Assembly (NCBI GenBank): GCA_023428425.1
Contig: JAEYYP010000454.1
Coordinates: 1-12,607, forward strand
Direction of reading: 5' to 3'
DNA: 12,607 bases
From: Pseudomonadota bacterium
GTDB lineage: Bacteria; Pseudomonadota; Alphaproteobacteria; Rhizobiales; Devosiaceae
A program made the translations under genes and the position numbers. Shown one piece after another: positions 5,822 through 12,391 of the stretch (position 1 is its first letter; every line of letters starts with the position of its first letter). The notes beneath the pieces are model-generated. The model was given only the letters and a program-made list of their open reading frames with translations, searched no databases and had not been told where the DNA came from.

Positions 5822-6928
5822 TCACCGCATCTCGTCAAGGAACGCACGCACCGCCGATGGGTCGACGTTCTTTTCGATGAACGATTGGCCGATGCCGCGG
5901 GTCAGGATGAAGGTGAGGGCGCCACGCACCACCTTCTTGTCCTGGGCGATGGCGTTCATCAGGAAGTCGGTGTCGGGCAGGTGGCCGGGAATGTCGGCGA
6001 GTCGGGTCGGCAGGCCGGCCGCTTCGAGGTGATGCTTCACCCGGCTCGTATCCTGGCTCGGTGACAGGCCGAGCTTCGCCGAGAAGCCGTGGGCCAGCAC
6101 CATGCCGATCGATACGCCCTCGCCATGCAGCAGGCGCGACGAGAAACCGGTCGCGGCTTCCAGCGCGTGGCCGAAGGTGTGGCCGAGGTTGAGCAGCGCG
6201 CGCACGCCCGTCTCGTACTCGTCTTCCAGCACGAAGCGGGTCTTGGCGGCGCAGGCGCGGGCGATGGCTTCGGCGCGGGCCGGGCCGCCTTCGAAAATCT
6301 CGCGGCGATTGGCTTCGAGCCAGTGGAAGTAGGGCTCGTCGTCGATCAGCCCATACTTCACCACTTCGGCGTAGCCGGCGGCGAATTCGCGCGACGGCAG
6401 GGTGTCGAGGGCGTCGAGGTCGGCGAGCACCAGCCTGGGCTGGTGGAAGGCGCCGCTCAGGTTCTTGCCGTGCGGGGAGTTGATGCCGGTCTTGCCGCCC
6501 ACCGAGCTGTCGACCTGCGCCAGCAGCGTCGTCGGCATCTGCACGAAATCCATGCCGCGTCGGGTAACGGCAGCCGCGAAGCCGGCGAGGTCTCCGATGA
6601 CGCCACCACCCAGCGCGATCACCAGGTCCTTCCGCTCGAGGCGCGCTGCCAGCAGCCCTTCGACCGCCGTCTCGAGATGCGCCATCTTCTTGGTGGGTTC
6701 GCCGTTGGGCAGCACGGTGGTCGCGTAGCCGATCCCGGCCGCATCGAGCGAGCCGGTCAGGCGCGGCAACTGCGTGCGCGCCACCTCGGTGTCGGTGATG
6801 ATGCCGAAGCGCCGGCCGGGAAACATCGCCGCCAGCCGCGCGCCGGCCTCTTCCAGCAGGCCACGGCCGATGACGATGTCGTATTCCCGCCCGGGCAGGG
6901 GGACGTGGACGATGGTCGGCTCGGTCAT
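5822..6928 (-). CDS. aroB: 3-dehydroquinate synthase
   Basis: AroB converts DAHP to 3-dehydroquinate, the second step of the shikimate pathway, using NAD+ and a divalent metal. The 368 residues are of normal length. The NAD-binding GGGVIGDLAGF is at 107-117, the substrate/phosphate site DSSVGGKTGIN at 140-150, and AEVVKYG at 187-193 carries Glu188 (metal) and Lys191. The other metal ligands are His250 (in LGHTFGHALE) and His268 (in LHGE). The frame stays open about 80 codons upstream, but the true start is ATG 6928. It overlaps the aroK stop in an ATGA tetranucleotide, and the protein from there aligns with the usual AroB N-terminus. It is the second gene of an aroK-aroB operon, a common bacterial arrangement. 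Confidence 0.97.
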   Translation of the reverse strand: MTEPTIVHVPLPGREYDIVIGRGLLEEAGARLAAMFPGRRFGIITDTEVARTQLPRLTGSLDAAGIGYATTVLPNGEPTKKMAHLETAVEGLLAARLERKDLVIALGGGVIGDLAGFAAAVTRRGMDFVQMPTTLLAQVDSSVGGKTGINSPHGKNLSGAFHQPRLVLADLDALDTLPSREFAAGYAEVVKYGLIDDEPYFHWLEANRREIFEGGPARAEAIARACAAKTRFVLEDEYETGVRALLNLGHTFGHALEAATGFSSRLLHGEGVSIGMVLAHGFSAKLGLSPSQDTSRVKHHLEAAGLPTRLADIPGHLPDTDFLMNAIAQDKKVVRGALTFILTRGIGQSFIEKNVDPSAVRAFLDEMR

Positions 6929-7542
6929 TGCTGCGTCCCTGCGCTCGCTGCGCCCGCAGGTCCGAAATGCGCGACGATGGCGTCGATCACCTCGCTCGCC
7001 ACCTGGTCCTGCGGCACGTCGCGCGAGGTAATGGTGATGTCGGCCTCGGCGTAGGTCGGGTAACGCGCGTCGATCAGCTTCTGCAGCGTCTCGCGCGGGT
7101 TGGCAGTCTTGAGCAGGGGGCGGTTGGAGCGGCGCGAGACGCGCTGGAACAGCAGTTCGAAATCGGCCTTGATCCACACCGAAACTGCGGATTGCTTGAT
7201 CAGCCCGCGCGTCTCGGCATTCATGAAGGCGCCGCCGCCGGTGCCGAGCACGATGCCGCCCTCCTTGAGCAGGCGGGCGATCACCTTCACCTCACCGGCG
7301 CGAAAATCGGCCTCGCCATGCGCGGCGAAGATATCCTCGATCGACATGCCGGCGGCTTTCTCCACCTCTTCGTCGCTGTCGACGAAATGGCGGCCCAGCC
7401 GGGCGGCGAGGCGGCGCCCGACGGTGGTCTTTCCGGCGCCCATCATGCCGATGAGCACGATCGGGCGGTCGCCGATAAGCTGTTGCAGCATTTCGCGCTT
7501 ATGGTCCCCAGTGGCGCTTCGTGTGGCGCTGTCGCGTGCCAT
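6925..7542 (-). CDS. aroK: Shikimate kinase
   Basis: AroK phosphorylates shikimate to shikimate 3-phosphate with ATP. The 205 residues hold a P-loop GMMGAGKTT (32-40), the shikimate-binding DSD (55-57) in FVDSDEEVE, FR (80-81), the GTGGGAF motif (100-106) and a lid arginine in RPLL (141-144). About 25 residues precede the first strand, longer than in minimal shikimate kinases. ATG 7542 is nevertheless preferred over the internal ATG 7491, because an exact GGAGGG lies eight bases upstream. The last four bases overlap aroB (ATGA). A possible promoter lies directly upstream. Confidence 0.96.
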   Translation of the reverse strand: MARDSATRSATGDHKREMLQQLIGDRPIVLIGMMGAGKTTVGRRLAARLGRHFVDSDEEVEKAAGMSIEDIFAAHGEADFRAGEVKVIARLLKEGGIVLGTGGGAFMNAETRGLIKQSAVSVWIKADFELLFQRVSRRSNRPLLKTANPRETLQKLIDARYPTYAEADITITSRDVPQDQVASEVIDAIVAHFGPAGAASAGTQQ

Positions 7543-7550
7543 GGCGCGTG

Positions 7551-7556
7551 CCCTCC
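7551..7556 (-). promoter_or_regulatory. Shine-Dalgarno GGAGGG for aroK
   Basis: GGAGGG on the minus strand lies eight bases before ATG 7542 and supports the longer AroK N-terminus over the internal ATG at 7491. Confidence 0.75.
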
Positions 7557-7565
7557 GCCTCGCGG

Positions 7566-7594
7566 TTTGAAGCGTTAGGGCCGCATAAAGTCAA
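7566..7594 (-). promoter_or_regulatory. Candidate aroK-aroB promoter
   Basis: Minus strand TTGACT (7594 to 7589) is a near-perfect -35 box, followed after 17 bases by TTCAAA (7571 to 7566), a weak -10. Transcription would start close to the ribosome-binding site, giving a very short leader. The inverted repeat GCATAAA / TTTATGC (7583-7589 and 7605-7611) overlaps the -35 box and could be an operator. Confidence 0.35.
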
Positions 7595-7611
7595 TGGCTG
7601 CTAGTTTATGC
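7583..7611. repeat. Inverted repeat in the aroK / membrane-protein divergent region
   Basis: Perfect 7-base arms GCATAAA (7583-7589) and TTTATGC (7605-7611) are separated by 15 bases, in an AT-richer patch of the 145-base divergent region. The left arm overlaps the candidate aroK -35 box. A regulator-binding site is possible but not shown. Confidence 0.35.
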
Positions 7612-7687
7612 ATCCTTGATCCACCTGCCGAAACAGGGGACATTTCTCGCGCCGCCCACCTTGCTGCGCCCATAAGCGGATCGACCG

Positions 7688-7993
7688 ATGCCGACCCTGA
7701 TACGCCTGATCGTCGTTCTTCTCGTGCTGGCCGGACTCGCCTTCGGCGCGATGTTTGCGCTCGTGGCCACCGTCACGCCACGCGAGAAGCAGGTCACCGT
7801 GCGGATCCCGGCCCGCGACCTGGTGCCGAGCGGCGCCAACGATCCCCTGGTACGGCGCGAAATCGACACGTCGCGCCCGACCACACCGGTCGAGACGCCC
7901 GCCGTGGCTCCCCCGGTCGAGGCACCCGCCGCTCCGACCGAAGCAACCGAAGGCGACGGCGATGTCGTCACGGTGCAGCAGGGCATCGAATGA
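7688..7993 (+). CDS. Small single-pass membrane protein coupled to xerD
   Basis: A 101-residue protein of unknown function. Residues about 4-29 form one hydrophobic segment with little charge (LIRLIVVLLVLAGLAFGAMF and on). The segment is followed by a predicted periplasmic part beginning VTPREKQVTVRIPARDL (29-45) and ending in a Pro/Ala/Glu-rich tail (about 60-90). No uncleaved lipobox or enzyme motif is present. The stop overlaps the xerD start by four bases (ATGA), so the two are likely co-translated. Short proteins of this layout upstream of xerD occur, from memory, in related bacteria without an assigned role. The start at ATG 7688 places the hydrophobic segment directly at the N-terminus. 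The long frame that overlaps it in another phase has no such features and is rejected. Confidence 0.8.
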   Translation: MPTLIRLIVVLLVLAGLAFGAMFALVATVTPREKQVTVRIPARDLVPSGANDPLVRREIDTSRPTTPVETPAVAPPVEAPAAPTEATEGDGDVVTVQQGIE

Positions 7994-8904
7994 GCGGCGG
8001 CCACCTGGTCGGCGCCTTCCTCGAGATGATGAGCGCCGAGCGCGGCGCCGCCAAGAATACCATCGACGCCTACCGCCGGGACCTCGGCGACTACTGCGCC
8101 TTCCTCGGCCGCAAAGGTGTCGCCGTCACCGATGCCGGCCGCGAGCAGGTGACGCAGTATCTTGCCGAACTCGACGCCAATGGCATCGCCGCGTCGTCGA
8201 GCGCGCGAAAGCTCTCGGCGCTGCGGCAATTCCACAAGTTTCTTGCCGCCGACGGGATCCGGTCGGACGATCCGACACGCATCATCGCCTCCCCGCGGGC
8301 GCGCCGCTCACTGCCCAAGGTGCTGTCGATCGACGAGATCGATCGGCTGCTGGGACTCGCCGAATCGGAGGTGGAACTCGAGGGGGCAAGCGAATCGCAG
8401 CGGGCGATGTCGCATCGGCTCTACGTGCTGCTCGAGTTGCTCTACGCCACCGGTATGCGCGTCAGCGAACTGGTGTCGCTGAAGCGGGCGCAGGTGATGC
8501 GTGATGCGAGCTTCCTCACCATCCGCGGCAAGGGGAGCAAGGAACGCATCGTGCCGCTGACCGACCGGGCGCGCGATGCGGTGAAGGCGTATCTCGCAAT
8601 GCTGGAGCCGGGCAGCCCATGGCTGTTTCCGGCATCGGGGGAGAGCGGCTATCTCAGTCGCCAGGTCTTTGCCCGGGAGCTCAAGGGGCTAGCCGCACGG
8701 GCCGGGATCGGCGCGTCCCGCATCTCGCCGCACGTGCTGCGCCACGCCTTTGCCAGCCACCTGCTGTCGGGCGGGGCAGACCTCAGGGTCGTGCAGACCC
8801 TGCTCGGGCACTCGGACATCTCGACGACGCAGATCTACACCCATGTCCTCGATGAGAAGCTCCGCACGCTGGTCGAGAGCCACCATCCGCTGGCGGAGAC
8901 CTGA
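7990..8904 (+). CDS. xerD: Tyrosine site-specific recombinase XerD
   Basis: XerD works with XerC at the dif site to resolve chromosome dimers before cell division. The 304 residues have the normal two-domain layout: a SAM-like N-terminal DNA-binding domain (about 3-90) and the catalytic domain (about 108-295). All six catalytic residues are visible: Arg157 (ATGMRVSE), Lys181 (GKGSKER), His248 and Arg251 (HVLRH), His274 (LLGHSDISTTQ) and the nucleophile Tyr283 (IYTHV). The C-terminal pattern (STTQIYTHV...HHP) favours XerD over XerC. The frame is open well upstream of 7990, but ATG 7990 gives the standard length and overlaps the preceding gene by four bases. A mobile-element integrase is unlikely given the housekeeping neighbours and the absence of att-like repeats. 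Confidence 0.95.
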   Translation: MSGGHLVGAFLEMMSAERGAAKNTIDAYRRDLGDYCAFLGRKGVAVTDAGREQVTQYLAELDANGIAASSSARKLSALRQFHKFLAADGIRSDDPTRIIASPRARRSLPKVLSIDEIDRLLGLAESEVELEGASESQRAMSHRLYVLLELLYATGMRVSELVSLKRAQVMRDASFLTIRGKGSKERIVPLTDRARDAVKAYLAMLEPGSPWLFPASGESGYLSRQVFARELKGLAARAGIGASRISPHVLRHAFASHLLSGGADLRVVQTLLGHSDISTTQIYTHVLDEKLRTLVESHHPLAET

Positions 8905-8913
8905 GCGCTCAGG
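8900..8913. terminator. 14-bp perfect palindrome spanning two convergent stop codons
   Basis: CCTGAGCGCTCAGG is an exact palindrome. It contains the xerD stop (TGA, 8902-8904) and the stop of the facing zinc-ribbon gene (8911 to 8909), with only four bases between them. As RNA it can form a five-pair stem with a GCGC loop in either direction. A compact bidirectional terminator is possible; no T-run is present. Confidence 0.4.
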
Positions 8914-9253
8914 CGGCCTTGTCGTCCTTGGTGTCGTCGAGGCGCTGCAGCAGCCCATCGAGCACGGCAAGCACCTCGGTGAGCGTGCGCGGCGTATCGG
9001 CGGGCGTCGCGGCCTGCGGCGGCGGGTCGGCCCAGCGTTGCTTGAGGTCGTGGAGGCGGTCCTTCCGGCGACGACGCGCGGCCTTGGCGGCCTCGAGCAC
9101 CTTGCGCATGGCCTCGTTGGTCTCGTCGAGAGCGAACAGCTGTTCGCATTCGGGGCACCAGGCGTTGCCACCAGGGCGAACCAGCTTCGCGTTCTCGATG
9201 AACTGCGTGTGACAGTGGGGACATTTCACGTCCACCAGGGCATGCAGCGACAT
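8909..9253 (-). CDS. Zinc-ribbon (MJ0042-like) hypothetical protein
   Basis: A small protein of 114 residues with unknown function. The N-terminus has two CxxC knuckles, CPHC (11-14) and CPEC (33-36), 18 residues apart, followed by LFALDE; this spacing and the surrounding KC.HC..QF...RPGG pattern resemble the MJ0042-type zinc ribbon. A basic stretch (AKAARRRRKDR, about 55-65), a Pro/Ala linker, and a short amphipathic C-terminal helix (LTEVLAVLDGLLQRLDD) follow. There is no signal peptide or membrane segment, so it is probably cytosolic and could bind nucleic acid or a protein. I prefer ATG 9253, preceded by GAGG, over TTG 9262 three codons upstream. It faces xerD and diverges from accA. Confidence 0.8.
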   Translation of the reverse strand: MSLHALVDVKCPHCHTQFIENAKLVRPGGNAWCPECEQLFALDETNEAMRKVLEAAKAARRRRKDRLHDLKQRWADPPPQAATPADTPRTLTEVLAVLDGLLQRLDDTKDDKAA

Positions 9254-9343
9254 TTTCCTCAATCGTCCGAAATCGACAGGACCAGCAACGGCTTGGCCCG
9301 ATCCCTACGGTTGTCATGGAAACGTCATGGTCTGGTTAACGTC

Positions 9344-9371
9344 GTTGCGGGGCGGCGGGTCGGCCCGCAAC
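9344..9371. repeat. Inverted repeat with two competing stems
   Basis: GTTGCGGG (9344-9351) is an exact reverse complement of CCCGCAAC (9364-9371). The same right arm can instead pair with GCGGG (9355-9359) to give a shorter stem with a TCGG loop. The two stems exclude each other. It lies 34 bases before the candidate accA -35 box, so it is more likely an operator-like DNA site than an accA leader structure, unless a promoter further upstream exists. Confidence 0.45.
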
Positions 9372-9404
9372 ATGTGTCGGGAGGGGTGGAATTCCGCGCT
9401 TCGC

Positions 9405-9433
9405 TTGACTTCGCTGCCGCCCGTCGCCACTTT
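9405..9433 (+). promoter_or_regulatory. Candidate accA promoter
   Basis: TTGACT (9405-9410) fits a -35 box well. The hexamer 17 bases later, CACTTT (9428-9433), is a poor -10. The call rests mainly on the -35 box and its distance from accA. Confidence 0.25.
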
Positions 9434-9488
9434 CCGGCCACTTTGGGACGCCAGTTCGGCGGCCATCACAGGGCCATTGGCGGGTTGC

Positions 9489-10448
9489 ATGCAGTCATAC
9501 CTCGATTTCGAAAAGCCGGTCGCGGATCTCGAAGGCAAGATCGCCGAGCTCAAGGCCATGGCGGCCTCGGACCAGGCGGTCTCGATCGACGAGGAAGTGT
9601 CGCGCCTGAGCGCCCGCGCCGACGAGGCGCTGGTCGATATCTACCGCCGCCTGACCCCGTGGCAGAAGACGCAGGTCGCGCGGCACCCGCAGCGCCCGCA
9701 CTTCTCGGACTACATCAAGACGCTGATCACCGAGTGGACGCCGCTCGCCGGTGATCGCAAGTTCGCCGAGGACCCGGCGCTGCAGGCCGGCTTCGGCCGC
9801 TTCAACGGCCAGCCGGTCGCCATCCTGGGGCAGGAGAAGGGCTCGAACACCGAGACCCGGCTCAAGCACAATTTCGGCATGGCGCGGCCCGAGGGCTATC
9901 GCAAGGCCGTGCGCATCATGGACATGGCCGACCGCTTCGATATCCCGCTGATTTCATTCGTCGATACCGCCGGCGCGTACCCCGGCATCGGCGCCGAGGA
10001 GCGGGGCCAGGCCGAGGCCATCGCGCGCTCGACCGAACGGAGCCTCGACCTGGGCGTGCCCAACCTCGCCATCATCATCGGCGAGGGCGGCTCGGGCGGC
10101 GCCATCGCGATTGCAACCGCCAACCGCGTGCTGATGCTCGAGAACGCCATCTACTCGGTGATCTCGCCCGAGGCCGGCGCCTCGATCCTGTGGCGCGATG
10201 CCGCCAAGGCGCAGGACGCCGCCAACAACATGAAGATCACCGCCACTGACCTGCTCGGCCTCGGCATCATCGACGGCATCATCGCCGAGCCGGCGGGTGG
10301 CGCGCATCGGCATCACACAGAGGTGATGGCGGCCACGTCACGCGCCATCACCCAGTTCTTCAGCGATTTTCCCGGCACCCGGGGGCGGCTGGAGATTAGG
10401 GAACACAGGCGGGACAAATTCCTCGCCATGGGCACCAATTTGGCTTGA
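9489..10448 (+). CDS. accA: Acetyl-CoA carboxylase, carboxyltransferase subunit alpha
   Basis: AccA and AccD form the carboxyltransferase that moves the carboxyl group from biotin (on BCCP) to acetyl-CoA, making malonyl-CoA for fatty-acid synthesis. The 319 residues match the family. An N-terminal helical part begins MQSYLDFEKP; ETRLKHNFGMARPEGYRKA is at 122-140, SFVDTAGAYPGIGAEERGQ at 156-174, the glycine-rich oxyanion segment GEGGSGGA at 198-205, and ISPEAGASILW at 225-235. The frame extends upstream, but ATG 9489 gives the conserved N-terminus. The ribosome-binding site is weak (GGCGGG). It is alone on this strand here; accD is not in the window, as is usual. accA near xerD is, from memory, a normal neighbourhood in this order. 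Confidence 0.97.
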   Translation: MQSYLDFEKPVADLEGKIAELKAMAASDQAVSIDEEVSRLSARADEALVDIYRRLTPWQKTQVARHPQRPHFSDYIKTLITEWTPLAGDRKFAEDPALQAGFGRFNGQPVAILGQEKGSNTETRLKHNFGMARPEGYRKAVRIMDMADRFDIPLISFVDTAGAYPGIGAEERGQAEAIARSTERSLDLGVPNLAIIIGEGGSGGAIAIATANRVLMLENAIYSVISPEAGASILWRDAAKAQDAANNMKITATDLLGLGIIDGIIAEPAGGAHRHHTEVMAATSRAITQFFSDFPGTRGRLEIREHRRDKFLAMGTNLA

Positions 10449-10483
10449 ACCCCTGCCGGGGCGCGCGCACAAGCGTCGGCAAA

Positions 10484-10520
10484 GGTTAAGTAACCACGCG
10501 GGGTTATCGTTCGGTAACCC
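10484..10520. repeat. Twin GGTTA/TAACC palindromes upstream of the L,D-transpeptidase genes
   Basis: Two palindromes sit side by side. The first is GGTTA-AG-TAACC (10484-10495), the second GGGTTA (10501-10506) with TAACCC (10515-10520) around eight bases. Together they place four copies of a TAACC half-site, in alternating orientation, about 60-100 bases before the first transpeptidase gene. This looks like a cooperative operator or a hairpin pair ending accA transcription. It does not fit the TTAA-N7-TTAA pattern of CtrA. Structure is seen; function is inferred. Confidence 0.5.
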
Positions 10521-10581
10521 TGCCGCCGTACCTCGGTGACATCAGGCAGTCAGACATTTTGGGTTGGCGATCTTGAGCAGA

Positions 10582-11598
10582 ATGCTCCGCTCCATTCTCT
10601 ACGCATTCGCGGCAGTTGTCGTCGCGGTGACGCTTGCCGCTTGCGGCGGCCTGGCGCCCCCCAACACCAAGGCCATCAAGCCGCTTTCATCGGCTGTCGT
10701 GAGCAAGATCGCGTCGATCGGCTCGACGCCGGGTGCGCCGATGATGATCCGCATCTTCAAGCAGTCGAGCGAGCTGGAAGTCTGGAAGCAGACCAAGGGC
10801 GGCGGCTACAAGCTGCTCAAGACCTACGAAATCTGCGCGTATTCGGGTGATCTTGGCCCCAAGATCAAGGAAGGCGACCGCCAGTCGCCCGAGGGCTTCT
10901 ACACCATCACACCGGGCCTGATGAACCCGAACTCGAAATACTACCTGGCGTTCAACACCGGGTTCCCCAACAAGTTCGACCGTGTGCACGGCCGCACCGG
11001 CAGCGACCTGATGGTGCATGGCGACTGTTCGTCGCGCGGCTGCTACGCCATGACCGATGAGGGCATCGCCGAGATCTACGCGCTGGCCCGCGAGACCTTC
11101 AAGGGCGGCAATCCCTCGTTCCAGCTGCAGATCTTCCCGTTCCGCATGACGGCCGAGAACCTTGCCCAGCACGCCCAGAGCCCGAACATGAGCTTCTGGA
11201 AGAACATCAAGGCCGGCTACGACCGCTTCGAGGTCTCGAAGGCGCCGCCGAGCTGGGATGTGTGCAACAAGCAGTATGTGTTCGACGTGCCAGCCGGCTC
11301 GGCGCTGGACGCCGCCGCGGCGTGCCCTGCCAGTGTCGCCACGCTGTCGCCCGACTTGCAGGCGAAACAGGCCGCGGACCAGGCAGCGATGGACAAGGCG
11401 ATGGCAGATATCGCGGCGAAGGACGCCAAGGCGGCCGCCGATGCCCAGAAGGCCGCCGACGCCGAGGCCGCCGCCAAGGCGCGCGGCGATGCGATCGGCA
11501 GTTTCTTCGGCGGCATGTTCGGCGGCGGTGACGGGCAGAAGACCACTGACCCGACGATCGAGGCTCCGACCCCGGCGCCGCGCCCAAACCGCGTTTGA
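10582..11598 (+). CDS. YafK/DpaA-type L,D-transpeptidase-fold lipoprotein
   Basis: A 338-residue predicted lipoprotein: hydrophobic residues 5-18 then the lipobox LAAC (18-21), Cys21 being the lipidation site. Residues about 53-220 form a YkuD catalytic domain of the YafK type. SGDLGPK (88-94) and PEGFY (103-107) are strongly conserved, HGRTGS is at 136-141, and the active site HG..SS.GC.A has His146 and nucleophile Cys154. Such enzymes act on the meso-diaminopimelate of peptidoglycan; the E. coli member (YafK/DpaA/LdtF) removes Braun lipoprotein from the wall. The C-terminus is an Ala/Lys/Asp-rich likely coiled coil (about 255-303), then a Gly/Phe patch and a Pro-rich tail. ATG 10582 is preferred over TTG 10564 because it gives a standard signal peptide. 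A close paralogue starts seven bases downstream. Transferase or hydrolase activity cannot be told from sequence. Confidence 0.9.
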   Translation: MLRSILYAFAAVVVAVTLAACGGLAPPNTKAIKPLSSAVVSKIASIGSTPGAPMMIRIFKQSSELEVWKQTKGGGYKLLKTYEICAYSGDLGPKIKEGDRQSPEGFYTITPGLMNPNSKYYLAFNTGFPNKFDRVHGRTGSDLMVHGDCSSRGCYAMTDEGIAEIYALARETFKGGNPSFQLQIFPFRMTAENLAQHAQSPNMSFWKNIKAGYDRFEVSKAPPSWDVCNKQYVFDVPAGSALDAAAACPASVATLSPDLQAKQAADQAAMDKAMADIAAKDAKAAADAQKAADAEAAAKARGDAIGSFFGGMFGGGDGQKTTDPTIEAPTPAPRPNRV

Positions 11599-11605
11599 GC
11601 TTGCC

Positions 11606-12391
11606 ATGGCCCTCCGGCCGCACCATCTGGTGGTGATCGCTGTGGCGCTGATCGGGCTGGGCACGGCCGGTTTCGCGGCGTATCGGTATCTCGGCAGGCA
11701 TCAGCCGGAGGCTCGAACCATCCCCGAACGTCAGGTCTTCGACCGCACCGCGCTCCATGCCGAACTCGACGACGCCGGTTTCAGCCTCGGCGCGTCGGCC
11801 CATGTCCGTATCTTCAAGCGCGAGAGCCGGCTCGAACTCTGGCTCGCCCGTGACGACGGGCAGTACGCCCTGTTCAAGGGCTACGATATCTGCACCTGGT
11901 CGGGCGACCTCGGGCCCAAGCTCAAGGAGGGCGACAAGCAGGCGCCCGAGGGCTTCTACCGGGTCGGTCTCAAGCAGCTGAACCCGGCGTCGCGGCATCA
12001 CCTGAGCTTCAACCTCGGCTTCCCCAATGCCTTCGACCGCCAGCATGGCCGCACCGGTTCGGCGCTGATGGTGCATGGCGGCTGCTCGTCGGTGGGCTGT
12101 TTTGCCATCACCGACGAGAGTGTCGATGAGGTCTACGCCGTGGTCGAGGCGGCGCTGAAGGCGGGACAGGACGCTGTCGATGTCGCGGTGTTCCCGTTCC
12201 GGATGACGGCGACGGCGCTGGCCGAGCAGGGGAGCAGCCCGTGGCTCGGCTTCTGGCGCAACCTCAAGAAGGGGCATGACCTGTTCGAGGCCGGCTTCAC
12301 CCCACCGGCCGTTGCCGCCTGCAATGGCGAGTATCGCTTCGGCAAGGCAGCGGAGGATGCGCAATGCGCCGCTATCGCCGCCTGGTCCTGA
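11606..12391 (+). CDS. YafK/DpaA-type L,D-transpeptidase-fold protein, membrane anchored
   Basis: A 261-residue paralogue of the preceding gene. Residues 8-27 form an N-terminal membrane anchor without a lipobox, so it is probably held in the inner membrane facing the periplasm. The catalytic core repeats the landmarks of its neighbour: SGDLGPK (99-105), PEGFY (114-118), HGRTGS (147-152), active-site His157 and Cys165 in HG.CSSVGC, and FPFRMTA (196-202). It lacks the long Ala-rich C-terminal coiled coil. Only seven bases separate it from the upstream gene, and its last 28 bases overlap the next gene, so the three are almost certainly one transcript. The frame is open upstream, but ATG 11606 is the first start after the previous stop that gives a clean anchor; the ribosome-binding site is weak. 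The pair probably arose by tandem duplication. Confidence 0.9.
   Translation: MALRPHHLVVIAVALIGLGTAGFAAYRYLGRHQPEARTIPERQVFDRTALHAELDDAGFSLGASAHVRIFKRESRLELWLARDDGQYALFKGYDICTWSGDLGPKLKEGDKQAPEGFYRVGLKQLNPASRHHLSFNLGFPNAFDRQHGRTGSALMVHGGCSSVGCFAITDESVDEVYAVVEAALKAGQDAVDVAVFPFRMTATALAEQGSSPWLGFWRNLKKGHDLFEAGFTPPAVAACNGEYRFGKAAEDAQCAAIAAWS
12352..12356 (+). promoter_or_regulatory. Shine-Dalgarno GGAGG inside the second transpeptidase gene
   Basis: GGAGG lies seven bases before ATG 12364, within the coding sequence of the preceding gene. It supports a real start for the overlapping gene at the window edge. Confidence 0.75.

Larger units (their letters stand above)
9254..9488. other. Divergent intergenic region upstream of accA
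   Basis: About 235 bases holding the starts of the zinc-ribbon gene and accA. Seen in it: a direct repeat GTCATGG at 9313-9319 and 9324-9330 (one helical turn apart), a GTTAAC at 9335-9340, an 8-base-arm inverted repeat at 9344-9371, and a TTGACT box at 9405. No small gene is credible; the frame of accA is open back to 9327 but the extra residues are not AccA-like. Confidence 0.45.

Noticed and set aside
6089..7054. Plus-strand open frame (321 codons) opposite aroB
   Set aside because: Antisense to aroB with all its active-site motifs intact; no ribosome-binding site or family resemblance.
7594..7989. N-terminal extension of xerD by 132 codons
   Set aside because: Arg/Pro/Thr-rich sequence unlike any recombinase; the same bases encode a convincing small membrane protein in another frame that overlaps xerD by ATGA.
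7990..8904. XerD-like recombinase as a mobile-element integrase
   Set aside because: Length, motif details and chromosomal neighbours fit housekeeping XerD; there is no tRNA, att repeat or phage gene in the window.
10450..10461. CCCC-TGCC-GGGG hairpin just after accA as a terminator
   Set aside because: Only four pairs and no T-run; too weak to call alone, though it could act with the palindromes that follow.
11207..12364. Minus-strand open frame (385 codons) opposite the transpeptidase genes
   Set aside because: Mirror image of two strong genes with catalytic motifs; its last third turns into Arg/Pro/Ser-rich low-complexity sequence.
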